Assembly (NCBI RefSeq): GCF_036244895.1
Contig: NZ_BQKE01000005.1
Coordinates: 347,991 to 411,990, forward strand
Direction of reading: 5' to 3'
Source of the DNA: Persicobacter diffluens
GTDB lineage: Bacteria > Bacteroidota > Bacteroidia > Cytophagales > Cyclobacteriaceae
Length of the DNA: 64,000 bases
Shown in pieces: positions 46,961 to 56,070 of this stretch (position 1 is its first letter; every line of letters begins with the position of its first letter). Position numbers and translations under genes: made by a program. A model generated the notes under the pieces. It worked only from the letters and a program-made list of their open reading frames with translations. It did no database searches and was not told where the DNA came from.

Positions 46961-47965
46961 TTACCAATTAAGATAACCGTACTTTTCACCCAAAGCCAAT
47001 GCTTCATTTGCTTTCAAGACACTGTCCGAGCAGGTCGGTTCGCTCAAAGATGAGGCGGCAGTACCAACACCAAGCTGCAGACATTTTTCAATTGAAAACC
47101 CTTCATGCAATCCATAAAGCACCCCAGCTGCAAAAGCATCGCCCGCACCCGAAGCTCCTTTGATCAGTTCTTTTGGATATTGAATTCTTCCCTGTACAAA
47201 ACGTTCTCCCGACTTTGTCAAAGCAACCGCACCATCGGAGGCATGTAAAAACACGATCTCTTTCACCCCCGCATCAAGTAAAGCTTGCGATGCCGCAAAC
47301 ATCGATTCCAAATCCGTGGGATCGGCATTGACGCCCGTAATCTTGCTCGCTTCATATTCATTCACAAACAAGTAGTCCACAAAAGGAAGGGATGGTATGA
47401 CCACCTGCTGAAAGCGGTCAGAATTTTCACTGACAATATCTACCGCCGTTTTAATTCCTTTTTGCTGAACAGCCTGGAGGATTTTGGAGGCGCCCGTTTT
47501 TCCGTCCACATCGATCTGATCCAATTTATCCAACAGCAACAAATACCCCAAATGGAAGATTTTGCAGTCGAGTAGATCCACGGGAAAATGATCCTGATCC
47601 AATACCGCATTCGCCCCACGGTAATGGAAGAAGGTCCGGCGACCAGTCGCTTTCGAAGTCATTACATCAGTGAAAGAGGTGCCTACCTCAGGAACGGTTT
47701 TCAAATATTGGCTGTCAATAGCATGTCGGGCACAGTCCTCTATGATAAACTGCCCGGCATCGTCATTGCCAATGGTGCCAATCCCTTGCAAAGGGAACTC
47801 AGCACCCAACTGATAAAGATCTTTCAGGATATTGTAAGGCGATCCACCATTGGCTGCGGTTTCATTTAAAATATTGGCCAGACCATCCTGCGGCGGGAAA
47901 TCGTCAATAACTTTCGTTTTGTCAACGATCCAGTTCCCTGCAGCCGTGATTCCACTTTTTTCCAT
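46961..47965 (-). CDS. PfkB-family sugar kinase
   Basis: The 334-residue ribokinase-type kinase has GNWIVDKTKVIDDFP at the start, the substrate loop NGGSPYNILKDLYQLGA, and the catalytic GASGAGDAFAAGVLYG (general-base Asp in GAGD) near the end. It is the last gene of a three-gene operon after a D-lyxose-isomerase-like protein and a class II aldolase, one base after the former. It probably phosphorylates the ketose made by the isomerase so that the aldolase can split it. The exact position phosphorylated (C1 or C6) cannot be read from sequence. Confidence 0.9.
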   Translation of the reverse strand: MEKSGITAAGNWIVDKTKVIDDFPPQDGLANILNETAANGGSPYNILKDLYQLGAEFPLQGIGTIGNDDAGQFIIEDCARHAIDSQYLKTVPEVGTSFTDVMTSKATGRRTFFHYRGANAVLDQDHFPVDLLDCKIFHLGYLLLLDKLDQIDVDGKTGASKILQAVQQKGIKTAVDIVSENSDRFQQVVIPSLPFVDYLFVNEYEASKITGVNADPTDLESMFAASQALLDAGVKEIVFLHASDGAVALTKSGERFVQGRIQYPKELIKGASGAGDAFAAGVLYGLHEGFSIEKCLQLGVGTAASSLSEPTCSDSVLKANEALALGEKYGYLNW

Positions 47966-47966
47966 A

Positions 47967-48533
47967 TCAATGATCGCTTAGCAGTGAAACCAACGGTTGC
48001 TCATCTTCCTCGATCTCCGAATATCGACCGATGTCAGCATTAATGAAAAAGTTGTCGTTCACATCATCATTTGCCGTCGATACCTCACCGATTATACATT
48101 CGGAAGTGGTAGGCCAGAATTTATGGTATAAACCAGGAGTCAACGTTACCCTTTCTCCCGCCTTCAATTCAACAATATCACCTGACTTGATTTTCTGATA
48201 TTCACCCGTGATTTTGACATCAATCTCATCAGTGTTTTTACCTGGAACTCCTTTCCAGATCTCGATCGCCATGGCGCCAGTCCGAACAATAATGTCCTCT
48301 TTTTTTTGGGCATGGCAGTGCATGGGCGTTACCTGGTTTTGCTGCGCATACATCAGCTTTTCACAATATTCCTCTTCCTCCGCCAAATTCACCAACACCA
48401 ATCCGCAATCCTGAAAATCTCCCAAACCAAAATCGGTAACATCCCATTGGGCATTATGCGGCAACACCCAACCATTGGATTCAAAAAATGTCGTAGCCCT
48501 TTTAATTGCCTGATTGATTGTCGAACGTTTCAT
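47967..48533 (-). CDS. D-lyxose/D-mannose-type sugar isomerase (cupin fold)
   Basis: The 188-residue protein belongs to the D-lyxose isomerase family, a manganese-binding cupin that converts an aldose to its ketose (lyxose to xylulose, mannose to fructose). The metal-binding segment QVTPMHCHAQKKEDIIV (His72, His74, Glu79) and the later His in GLYHKFWP (about 142) are in place, and GDIVELKAGERVTLTPG is typical of the fold. The start is set at 48533; upstream codons overlap the aldolase gene. It lies between the aldolase and kinase genes, which supports a route aldose - ketose - ketose phosphate - triose phosphate. Confidence 0.88.
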   Translation of the reverse strand: MKRSTINQAIKRATTFFESNGWVLPHNAQWDVTDFGLGDFQDCGLVLVNLAEEEEYCEKLMYAQQNQVTPMHCHAQKKEDIIVRTGAMAIEIWKGVPGKNTDEIDVKITGEYQKIKSGDIVELKAGERVTLTPGLYHKFWPTTSECIIGEVSTANDDVNDNFFINADIGRYSEIEEDEQPLVSLLSDH

Positions 48534-48537
48534 AAAA

Positions 48538-49398
48538 TTATGCTTTATTGGTTGACATAAAAATATCCATTTGCTCACCGACTACCTTCGTGATACCCGC
48601 TTTAATTTCATTCAGCATCAATGGATAGTCATTGTATTTTCTTCCTGTCTTTTGCAAAGTGGAAGCCGTCGTTTCAAGTGCCACTTGGGACATGCCTGTA
48701 AAGAAATTGATTTTGCTGATACCCATGCTAATCGCTCTTTGGAAATCTTCCTTACCGATGCCTGACCCACCATGAAGTACCAAAGGGATCTTGACCAACT
48801 CACGGATTTGTCCTAATCTCGCAAAGTCCAAGTCCGGTTCTCCTTTGTATTTTCCGTGTACATTTCCAATGCCCACCGCCAATGCGTCAATCCCGGTTTG
48901 TTCCACATATTGCGCCGCAAAATCAGGATTGGTAAACAAATCTGGATTGGCTTCACCAACAAGTCCTCCGCCTTCTTCTCCTCCAATTGCCCCGAGTTCT
49001 CCCTCTACGGATACACCAACGGCATGGCAAATTTCTACTACCTTACGGGTCTGTTTGATATTTTCTTCAAAGCTCAAATGGCTGCCATCAAACATCACGG
49101 AAGTAAATCCATTTCGTACAGCCCGCATAATGGCCTCAAAAGTTAAACCATGATCCAAGTTGAGCGCAAAAGGAATCTTTGATTTTTCACATATCGCCTT
49201 AATCGCTGGTACGATATGTTCGATCGTAACAAAGGGAAAATGAATTTCTGCAATATTCAAGATGACAGGCGATTGCTTTTCTTCCGCAGCATCTACAATC
49301 GCTTCTAAAAAATCTAAATTTACCACATTAAATGCGCCCACCCCATATTGCTTTTGATAAGCATCCTGGACTATTTCGCGCAAACTTACTAAAGCCAT
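48538..49398 (-). CDS. Class II fructose/tagatose-bisphosphate-type aldolase
   Basis: The 286-residue zinc-dependent aldolase has the catalytic Asp82 and zinc His83 in NLDHGLTFEA, Glu134 in SVEGELGAIGG, and zinc His181 and His209 in GNVHGKY and VLHGGSG. The family splits ketose phosphates to dihydroxyacetone phosphate and an aldehyde. It is the first gene of the operon divergent from the GntR gene at 49544. In this context the substrate is probably a ketose 1-phosphate or 1,6-bisphosphate made by the PfkB kinase. GatY/KbaY-like and FbaA-like members are not separable by eye. Confidence 0.93.
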   Translation of the reverse strand: MALVSLREIVQDAYQKQYGVGAFNVVNLDFLEAIVDAAEEKQSPVILNIAEIHFPFVTIEHIVPAIKAICEKSKIPFALNLDHGLTFEAIMRAVRNGFTSVMFDGSHLSFEENIKQTRKVVEICHAVGVSVEGELGAIGGEEGGGLVGEANPDLFTNPDFAAQYVEQTGIDALAVGIGNVHGKYKGEPDLDFARLGQIRELVKIPLVLHGGSGIGKEDFQRAISMGISKINFFTGMSQVALETTASTLQKTGRKYNDYPLMLNEIKAGITKVVGEQMDIFMSTNKA

Positions 49399-49429
49399 AG
49401 CTGATAATATTTAAAAAATGATGATGGAA

Positions 49430-49478
49430 TAAATATAGAAAGGCTAACTTGTATACACAAGTTGGTTTTGTATTTTTC
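49430..49478. promoter_or_regulatory. Divergent promoters sharing one GntR-type operator
   Basis: AACTTGTATACACAAGTT (49446-49463) is an inverted repeat with 7-bp arms. Leftward, TTG (reverse, 49458-49460) and TATATTTA (reverse, 49430-49437) are 20 bp apart. Rightward, TTG (49449-49451) and TATTTTTC (49471-49478) are 19 bp apart. Both fit Bacteroidota -33/-7 promoters whose -33 elements lie inside the operator, so one bound regulator would block both the aldolase operon and its own gene. Confidence 0.8.
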
Positions 49479-49543
49479 TCTAAAATTTTAAACTTTGGAG
49501 GAGCACCATTGCCCAAGAGTGGCAAGGATTTGAGCCTAACCCT

Positions 49544-50248
49544 ATGAAAAAACCCATTTATAAAACCCTGTATCTCAAATTTAAACAACTAATTGAGGCG
49601 GGAAACTATTCCGCTGGCGATTTACTACCCTCTGAAAATCAGCTATGTCTGGATTTTAATACGACTAGAGCTACTGTTCGTAAGGCGATGACTGAGCTCG
49701 AACACGAGGGACTGATTAAGAAACAACATGGTAAGGGAAGTATTGTACAGGTGGTAAAAAAAGGGATCGGTATCCTTTCCTTGGAGGGAACAAGTTCAAA
49801 TTTTGCACCGGAAGAAATGTACACCAAAATTATTCATGCGCCAGTTCAGCAGCAATGGCCATTAGATTTCTGGTATCCCTTAAGCGAACAGGAACAAAAG
49901 GCCGGATGTATCACATTCGAACGAATTAGGGAAATAAAAGGGAAGCCGCTGTTATTGGAAGTGACTTATCTTCCCAACCTTTATCTAGGGGGTTTTATGG
50001 AGATCAATCTGGAAAATAAATCTTTGTTTCAGATTTTGCTTCACCAATTCAATATTAAACCGATGAGTGGGGACCAAAAAATTCGGGCTATCACTGCGGA
50101 TCAGGCACTTGCTGATAAGCTAAAAATCGAGAAAGATTTCCCTACTCTACATTTGGAGCGAAAAATTGAAACTAATAAAATCGGATTTAATATTTATTCT
50201 TCAATCCACTGTTTAACCGTTGATTATTTTCTGCAGGGGAGGTTTTAG
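49544..50248 (+). CDS. GntR-family transcriptional regulator (HutC/UTRA type)
   Basis: The 234-residue regulator has a winged-helix domain at 1-70 (LPSENQLCLDFNTTRATVRKAM, wing KKQHGKGSIV) and a UTRA effector domain at about 90-230 (SLEGTSSNFAPEEMYTKII, FERIREIKGKPLLLEVTYLP, RAITADQALADKLKI). It is divergent from the aldolase-isomerase-kinase operon and probably binds the shared operator at 49446-49463. It is a paralogue of the regulator at 11349. The strong TTTGGAGGAG lies 35 bases before ATG 49544, just upstream of an ATT codon in frame; the ATG is kept as the start because ATT starts are rare. Confidence 0.93.
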   Translation: MKKPIYKTLYLKFKQLIEAGNYSAGDLLPSENQLCLDFNTTRATVRKAMTELEHEGLIKKQHGKGSIVQVVKKGIGILSLEGTSSNFAPEEMYTKIIHAPVQQQWPLDFWYPLSEQEQKAGCITFERIREIKGKPLLLEVTYLPNLYLGGFMEINLENKSLFQILLHQFNIKPMSGDQKIRAITADQALADKLKIEKDFPTLHLERKIETNKIGFNIYSSIHCLTVDYFLQGRF

Positions 50249-50520
50249 CACCCTTGATATGATCCCTTTCAAAGCAATAAATGATTAAATGTCTTCCAGT
50301 GAAAGTGATTTATTCACCTTATAAACTTGACGGAGGTTTATATTTGTTTGTAAATAAAATGGCAATGCTTTAGAAGCATTACCTGTTGGTGGATAAAATA
50401 ATCTAACTATTTTATTCGGCCTAGTTATGTGTTTGCAATTATATATAGTCGATTATCTTTTGGGGGAAAGTGATCGATTTAATTTGAGTAAGATTTTTGA
50501 TATTTTCATGACTTACCATT
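50249..50520. other. Intergenic stretch after GntR, with possible promoter
   Basis: No gene is seen. TATATTTG at 50339-50346 is an exact match to the Bacteroidota -7 element but has no -33 element at the right distance. AATGCTTTAGAAGCATT at 50362-50378 is a perfect palindrome with a 3-base loop. A terminator follows at 50521, so a small untranslated RNA is conceivable. Confidence 0.3.
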
Positions 50521-50552
50521 AGACATTACTTATTAAGGTGATGTCTTTTTTT
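50521..50552 (+). terminator. Terminator about 270 bases after GntR
   Basis: AGACATTACT and GGTGATGTCT form a stem with two G-T pairs around TATTAA, followed by TTTTTTT. Confidence 0.65.
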
Positions 50553-50659
50553 ATGTGGTTTCATTCATTTTTATAATATAAGTATTTATTTACTTAATTA
50601 TTATTATCAAGATTTATTACCTACGACTTTAGGACCTCAAATTCAACGCATTATGATTC

Positions 50660-50955
50660 ATCTTGCTCATTTTTTAAGTTGAAATTCGCCTGAGCTTGCT
50701 TCCTGTTCATTCATCTGCTTGATTGAGAAAAAAGGAAATAGGAAAAATTTGCTCATTTTTTTATTACAGCTATGAGCAAGTTTAAAGCACACTATCCGGC
50801 TGCAAATTCGAATTATTGGCAGCGATTTTGGATAAATTCTCAATAATAGTGATGCTATTCTCTCATAATAATCGGTTACCGCTTCTGCAGTACTTCAAAT
50901 TTTCGCTTTTTAAACCCGCTTTAAGCGAGGATTTAAGTATGAATAATCCGGCTTA
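50660..50955 (-). repeat. R2 interspersed repeat, copy interrupted by R1
   Basis: In reverse orientation, the block GAGCTTGCTTCCTGTTCATT to TTACAGCTATGAG matches R2. R1 copy D (50776-50920) follows, and then the missing R2 end GATTTAAGTATGAATAATCC. R1 therefore entered an existing R2 copy. The left R2 end is diverged. Confidence 0.65.
50776..50920 (+). repeat. R1 interspersed repeat, copy D, nested in R2
   Basis: The copy runs from AAGTTTAAAGCACACTATCC to TTCGCTTTTTAAACCCGC with the full core. It is flanked by the two halves of an R2 element. Confidence 0.8.
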
Positions 50956-51131
50956 TTGGAGCGTTTTTCCTTTAATGTATTAGGTTGGTGGCCTTTGTGA
51001 TGAGTGATCAATTTTTATTAAAAAAGCGAATCATTGTCTATTTATTTACTTTATTCTGTAAAAAGTCCACAGAATTCATCCATGCTTCTCGCATGTTTGT
51101 AAGGAACATTTTTTAATTAATTAGTATTGCG

Positions 51132-54100
51132 ATGAGAAATTGTAGGTTTACAGTTTTTGCTATTCTATTTTTTTTAATAGGGACTTTTAGTAAGTCAATG
51201 GCGCAAAAAGTGAAGTACATCACGCCTGTTACCCAGAACATATTGATGGTACATCTAAGTGAGGGGGAGGTGCTCTATGAGCGAGAAACTAAGAATGATT
51301 TCGCCCTTAATAAAACGGCATTAAACATTGAGCTTGCCGACGATGCCACCTCCTATACCATTAACAGCGCTGATGATGGTAATTTTAACAATTTACAGCC
51401 TATTGAAGTGGGACGTAAATCCAAGGCCGATCATTTCACCTATAAAGGAATGCAATGGGCAGGTGGCGCCTTTGACCCACGAACAGAACCTTGGATCACA
51501 GAACACTGGGTTTATTTGAAGTTTGATCAGGCATTTGAAGAAGGAAAAACCTATACCCTGAACCTTTCGGCGCTCGGAACCATCGATGCTCCCGAGCAAA
51601 CATTCACTTTCAACACCCATCAATTGCGTTCCGAATCGGTACACGTAAACACCCTTGGTTACCGACCTGACGAGCAAAAATTTGCTTATATCTATCATTG
51701 GGCAGGTACCCTGGGCGGAATCGATTTGACTTATTATGACGGGAAGAAATTTGAGGTAGTGAATACACATGACGGTTCTGTTGCCTATGAAGGAACCTTG
51801 AGTTTCAGAAAAAGCAAAGACAATCACGAAACAGCTCAGAAACAAGACACACCAAACCAAAACTTTTTAGGGGCGGATGTTTATGATGCTGACTTTTCAG
51901 GTCTGAGCGCCCCAGGTGAGTACGTCGTTTCGGTCGAAGGGATGGGTTGTTCATTCCCTTTCAAAATTGGGGACGACCCGATATTGGCCGCTTATCGTAC
52001 AACAATGCGTGCGCTGTATCATCAGCGTTCAGGTATCCGAATTGAAGAAGCATACGACATCAACGGAGATGGTATCAAAACACCTTATGTTCGCCCAGTT
52101 ACCCAAAACCCAATGGTTCAGGGAGAAGGAGGAATCAGTTTCAAAGATAAAATCCTTTATTCCAAAGTTCCTTTTGCAAAATGGACAAGTCAGGATGGTG
52201 GGGATGCCCGTGATGAAGTTATCGCCAAAGCCAAGGGCAATGTGCTGAATGTCGCTGGATGGTATCATGACGCAGGTGACTGGGATGGTTATTATTCCCA
52301 TCAGCGCATACCGATGTTGTTGATGGCCACTTATGAATACTTGCCACAGATGTTTGGCGATGATGAAATGGATTTGCCCGAAAGCGGCAATGGTATTCCT
52401 GACATTGTGGATGAGGCTTCCTGGTTGATTAAATTCAACTATCGCTTAAGAAAAGAAACTATGGCCAAAGGCTACTCTGATGGTGGAGTAGGTGGTGCGC
52501 GTGTAGCTCCTGACCCTTTTACGCACCGAGAAGGTGCGGGTAACCCCGAAGATGAAGGAAAGCCTTCATGGCAAGATGAACGTTTTTATGCCGTTACGGA
52601 AGCGGATGCTTTCATGACCTATATGTATGCGGGTGAAGCAGCACAGCTGGCGATGATTCTGAAAAAATTGGGTCGCGATCCACAGAAATTCCCAATCGAA
52701 ATGTTGGATAATGTGGACTTTGACCAAATGAGCCGTGATGAAGTGGATTTGATCAAAGAAGCAGAAGAAAGCTGGGACTGGGCACATGCAGCAAAAAATC
52801 AGCCTGAAGGAAAAAATAAGGAATTGTCAGATTTATATACCTACCGCACCTATGCAGCGGTCAACCTTTATCGATTGACTGGCAAAGCCAAATATCATGC
52901 TGAAGCCATCGAAGGATTGAACCGCATGAAAGGCGCAACGATTTTGGCCGAAGACCAACGCTGGGCGGTATATTCCTATTTGTTGGCTGACAATTATAAT
53001 GTCGATGAGCAATTGAAAACCGCTTTGGAAGGAACGATGAGGTCAACCGCCAACAACCTTGGGGCGGTATCTGCGGAACGTCGTGCTTGTCGTTGGGGTG
53101 GATTATTCGATTTCCCAATGTTGGTTGGGCAAGGAACAACTCCATGGGTATTTGAAAATATCGTTGCCTATGGATATACAGGAGACAAATCCTATTTGGA
53201 TGTTGTGGACAATACCACCAGTTATTTCCTCGGAACAAACCCAAATCACACCACTTGGATGACAGGCGTGGGACCACGGCCGATGACCAAGGCATTCAAC
53301 CTGGATGGTCGCATAATTACCGATAACTGGGGCGTTTATCCTGGTTGGATTCCTTACGGACCATGGACTTATATGGATAAGGACAGAGCAGGAGTGGATG
53401 GACAAAAATGGACGATGCCCGACGGTATTGAGCGTCAGGGTGGACAAGGACCATGGTCTTCGCACTGGTTTAATTTCTCTTTGACACCAATCGTTGATCA
53501 CTGGCCTGGACACGAGCGCAAGGTGAATAACGTGTTTACTCCATTAAGTTCGGAGAATACACTTCACCAAAATACAGTCTATGCCGCGATAGCTTATGGC
53601 GTAGCCAATGGTCGCCAGTTTAGCAATGCAACCGCCGCTCAGAAAGTAGGAAACATCACCCTAACGAATACCGATCACACTTTTGAATATTTCAATGAGA
53701 CCGCTGTTATCGGCGTAGAAATTGACAATAAAAAAGCAACGATCGCAGCGCTGAAATGGGAAAGTTCAAACCCTGAAGTAATGGCAGTAGATCAATTTGG
53801 TCGCCTTGCAGCAGTCGGAAATGGTACCGCAACAATTACCTGTAAGACTTTGGATGGCTCGGTATCTACTACTTTTGACGTCGAAAACACCAATCTGAAG
53901 GAACGTCCTGTATCAAGTATCCGCATTGATTTTGATGAAGATCAATTGGAAGTTTTGGAAGGCGCCCGACGCAAGTTTTATGTGGAAATTTTACCTGAAG
54001 ACGCAACAGATAAAACATGGCACTGGGAGTCGGAAGATGAAACCATTGTAGGCGTTGATGGCGAATTTATTGTTGCTTTGAAAGCAGGGACAACAACGGT

Positions 54101-55748
54101 GCATGCCGTTTCAAACAACAACGATGAAGCCACAGCCGCATTATCGGTAAAGGTTAATGCCGCTGCCTACACGGTAGTGGCGGATTTTGACGAATACATT
54201 CCCGTTTTTAATGAAGGGCCACAAAATGAAGCCGTAGAGATCTTCACCACCAATGCGGCAGTGGATATAGAAGCAGAAAACCCCCTGAAAGAGGGTTTGA
54301 ATACATCAGACAAAGTCTTGAAGGTTACCAAAGCCGATGGTGAGTGGAAGTTATTTGGGTTTTCATCACCTAATTACGAGCCATTTTCAATGTGTGAACA
54401 CAACGAACTGACCTTCCTGTATTATGGAGAGCATTTAACAGATGTACTTTATTCCATGGAAACCTTTTCAGGCAATAAAATTGAAGAAAGAATTACGGTC
54501 GAACCTGCTACCACATGGACAAGGGTAAGCCTGCCTGTCCCTGCTAATGGATTGATGAAGTCCTTTGTGATCTTCACCAATCCCGAAGATGCAGCTGGAG
54601 GTTATGACATGTATTTTGATGATTTTAAATTCAGACAGGATCCCAATGCAGTGTGTGAAGAGGAAAATGACACCCGCGTGGTACTTGATTTTGAAAACAT
54701 CAAGCTCGACTGGGTAAGTGGGTATGGCTCTTTTGGATGGAATGATCCACAGGATACACTTGACAACGGTAAACCGAATTTCAACTATAACATCATTGAC
54801 AACGATTCTTCTGAAGCTAACCCATCCAAAAAAGTATTTGAATTCAACCGTACAGGGAATAACGCTGGAGCAGGTTTCGGTATTCAGGTAAAAAATGCAT
54901 ATGATTTGGGAAGGGCAGCCAAAGTAACCATGAAGGTCAAAACGACTGAATATATGGAGCGTTGTCTGTTGAAAATTGTGGAATATGGCAAAGTAGACGG
55001 GGAGGAAGAGGAGAAGGAATTGCGCAGTTTGGAAGGAACAATCGATACACCGAATGTCAGACCAAACGAATGGATCACCATTGAATTTCCGATTGCCGAT
55101 ATGACTTTTGCTGGCGACGACAGCAAGTCTTTGACAAAGGTGAAGCAATTCATCATCATGCCCGATGTTGGCAACACTTCACGGATGGACATCTTGGTGG
55201 ATGATATCGCTTTTGCGGGAGTAAAAGCGGAATCTATTTCCATCGAGGGAGAGAAAAACATCGAATTGACGCTCGGTGACAGCACGGCACTTTTCGCAAG
55301 GGTGCTGCCCGTAGTAGTGGAAGATCCAACCGCAGTATGGACAAGTTCAGACGAAGAAGTGGCAGTGATTGATGAAAATGGTATGCTTAAAGCCATCGGT
55401 TTGGGCACGGCACAAATCATTGCCACAGCCAATATGGACAAGCAATTGACAGATACATTGACGATAACGGTGGTGGAGCCTGAACCCGAAGTCCCAACGG
55501 ATGTAGATGGAAAGTATTCAGTTTCAATTTATCCAAATCCAACCAATGGCAGCCTGACGATCAAAACGCAGAAAGCCTTCACAGGCCTCCGAGTAAATAG
55601 CATCAGTGGGCAATTGGTATTGAACCAAACAATGAATGGACATGTACAAAAGCAAATTGACCTATCGGCGATGCCATCGGGAATATATTTATTGACGATC
55701 ATTCATTCCGATGGATCCTCTCAGGTTCATCGATTCGTGAAACAATAA
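51132..55748 (+). CDS. Giant GH9 beta-glucanase with Big_2 domains and T9SS sorting signal
   Basis: The 1538-residue secreted enzyme has a signal peptide (1-25), an Ig-like CelD_N-type domain (about 175-285, RSESVHVNTLGYRPDEQKFAY), then a GH9 (alpha/alpha)6 barrel (about 290-830) with catalytic Asp in YHDAGDWDGYYSHQ (about 381-386), LPESGNGIPDIVDEASW and GTNPNHTTWMTGVG. Next come two Big_2-like domains (about 850-1015), two jelly-roll binding domains (about 1018-1365; each with DFDEY or DFENI starts), a third Big_2 (about 1370-1450) and a T9SS domain at the end (YPNPTNGSLTI ... MPSGIYLLTI ... RFVKQ). GH9 enzymes cut beta-1,4-glucan and, in some lineages, xanthan backbones. Its size and appended domains suggest a surface endo-enzyme that starts polymer degradation. 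Confidence 0.92.
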   Translation: MRNCRFTVFAILFFLIGTFSKSMAQKVKYITPVTQNILMVHLSEGEVLYERETKNDFALNKTALNIELADDATSYTINSADDGNFNNLQPIEVGRKSKADHFTYKGMQWAGGAFDPRTEPWITEHWVYLKFDQAFEEGKTYTLNLSALGTIDAPEQTFTFNTHQLRSESVHVNTLGYRPDEQKFAYIYHWAGTLGGIDLTYYDGKKFEVVNTHDGSVAYEGTLSFRKSKDNHETAQKQDTPNQNFLGADVYDADFSGLSAPGEYVVSVEGMGCSFPFKIGDDPILAAYRTTMRALYHQRSGIRIEEAYDINGDGIKTPYVRPVTQNPMVQGEGGISFKDKILYSKVPFAKWTSQDGGDARDEVIAKAKGNVLNVAGWYHDAGDWDGYYSHQRIPMLLMATYEYLPQMFGDDEMDLPESGNGIPDIVDEASWLIKFNYRLRKETMAKGYSDGGVGGARVAPDPFTHREGAGNPEDEGKPSWQDERFYAVTEADAFMTYMYAGEAAQLAMILKKLGRDPQKFPIEMLDNVDFDQMSRDEVDLIKEAEESWDWAHAAKNQPEGKNKELSDLYTYRTYAAVNLYRLTGKAKYHAEAIEGLNRMKGATILAEDQRWAVYSYLLADNYNVDEQLKTALEGTMRSTANNLGAVSAERRACRWGGLFDFPMLVGQGTTPWVFENIVAYGYTGDKSYLDVVDNTTSYFLGTNPNHTTWMTGVGPRPMTKAFNLDGRIITDNWGVYPGWIPYGPWTYMDKDRAGVDGQKWTMPDGIERQGGQGPWSSHWFNFSLTPIVDHWPGHERKVNNVFTPLSSENTLHQNTVYAAIAYGVANGRQFSNATAAQKVGNITLTNTDHTFEYFNETAVIGVEIDNKKATIAALKWESSNPEVMAVDQFGRLAAVGNGTATITCKTLDGSVSTTFDVENTNLKERPVSSIRIDFDEDQLEVLEGARRKFYVEILPEDATDKTWHWESEDETIVGVDGEFIVALKAGTTTVHAVSNNNDEATAALSVKVNAAAYTVVADFDEYIPVFNEGPQNEAVEIFTTNAAVDIEAENPLKEGLNTSDKVLKVTKADGEWKLFGFSSPNYEPFSMCEHNELTFLYYGEHLTDVLYSMETFSGNKIEERITVEPATTWTRVSLPVPANGLMKSFVIFTNPEDAAGGYDMYFDDFKFRQDPNAVCEEENDTRVVLDFENIKLDWVSGYGSFGWNDPQDTLDNGKPNFNYNIIDNDSSEANPSKKVFEFNRTGNNAGAGFGIQVKNAYDLGRAAKVTMKVKTTEYMERCLLKIVEYGKVDGEEEEKELRSLEGTIDTPNVRPNEWITIEFPIADMTFAGDDSKSLTKVKQFIIMPDVGNTSRMDILVDDIAFAGVKAESISIEGEKNIELTLGDSTALFARVLPVVVEDPTAVWTSSDEEVAVIDENGMLKAIGLGTAQIIATANMDKQLTDTLTITVVEPEPEVPTDVDGKYSVSIYPNPTNGSLTIKTQKAFTGLRVNSISGQLVLNQTMNGHVQKQIDLSAMPSGIYLLTIIHSDGSSQVHRFVKQ

Positions 55749-55776
55749 TTTAATACGTTAAGCATAAAAAGTTCGG

Positions 55777-55807
55777 AGACCCAACATTTTTGTTGGGTCT
55801 TTTTTTT
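55777..55807 (+). terminator. Terminator after the GH9 gene
   Basis: AGACCCAACA and TGTTGGGTCT form a perfect 10-bp stem around TTTT, followed by seven T. It is 29 bases after the stop codon. Confidence 0.9.
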
Positions 55808-56070
55808 GTGTTCGGGAAAGGATAAAAACTACAAATTGGTTGGCTGTTACAGGCCAAGATTACCTTGATTTATAGGTTTGCCACGACTATTTGTTTTCTA
55901 TTTGTGAGTATCGACTGTAAAAGTTTCAGCAAAGAAAATCTTTGGAAATCTGTGTAATCGGTGGACAAAACAAATAACTCGCCACCTATTACAATTGTCC
56001 TCCTTTTAGGTAGGTTCATGCACAAAATACCATCGAAAATGTAAGACCTTGCCTCAAACATTTTTTAGCC
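55808..56070. other. Upstream region of the lyase-GH2 operon
   Basis: No gene is seen. GGAAATCTGTGTAATCGGTG at 55946-55965 is of a kind seen in Bacteroidota intergenic repeats, and a related stretch lies at 31240. Confidence 0.4.

Noticed and set aside
53103..53513. 136-codon minus-strand frame inside the GH9 gene
   Set aside because: It is a shadow frame within the GH9 catalytic domain.
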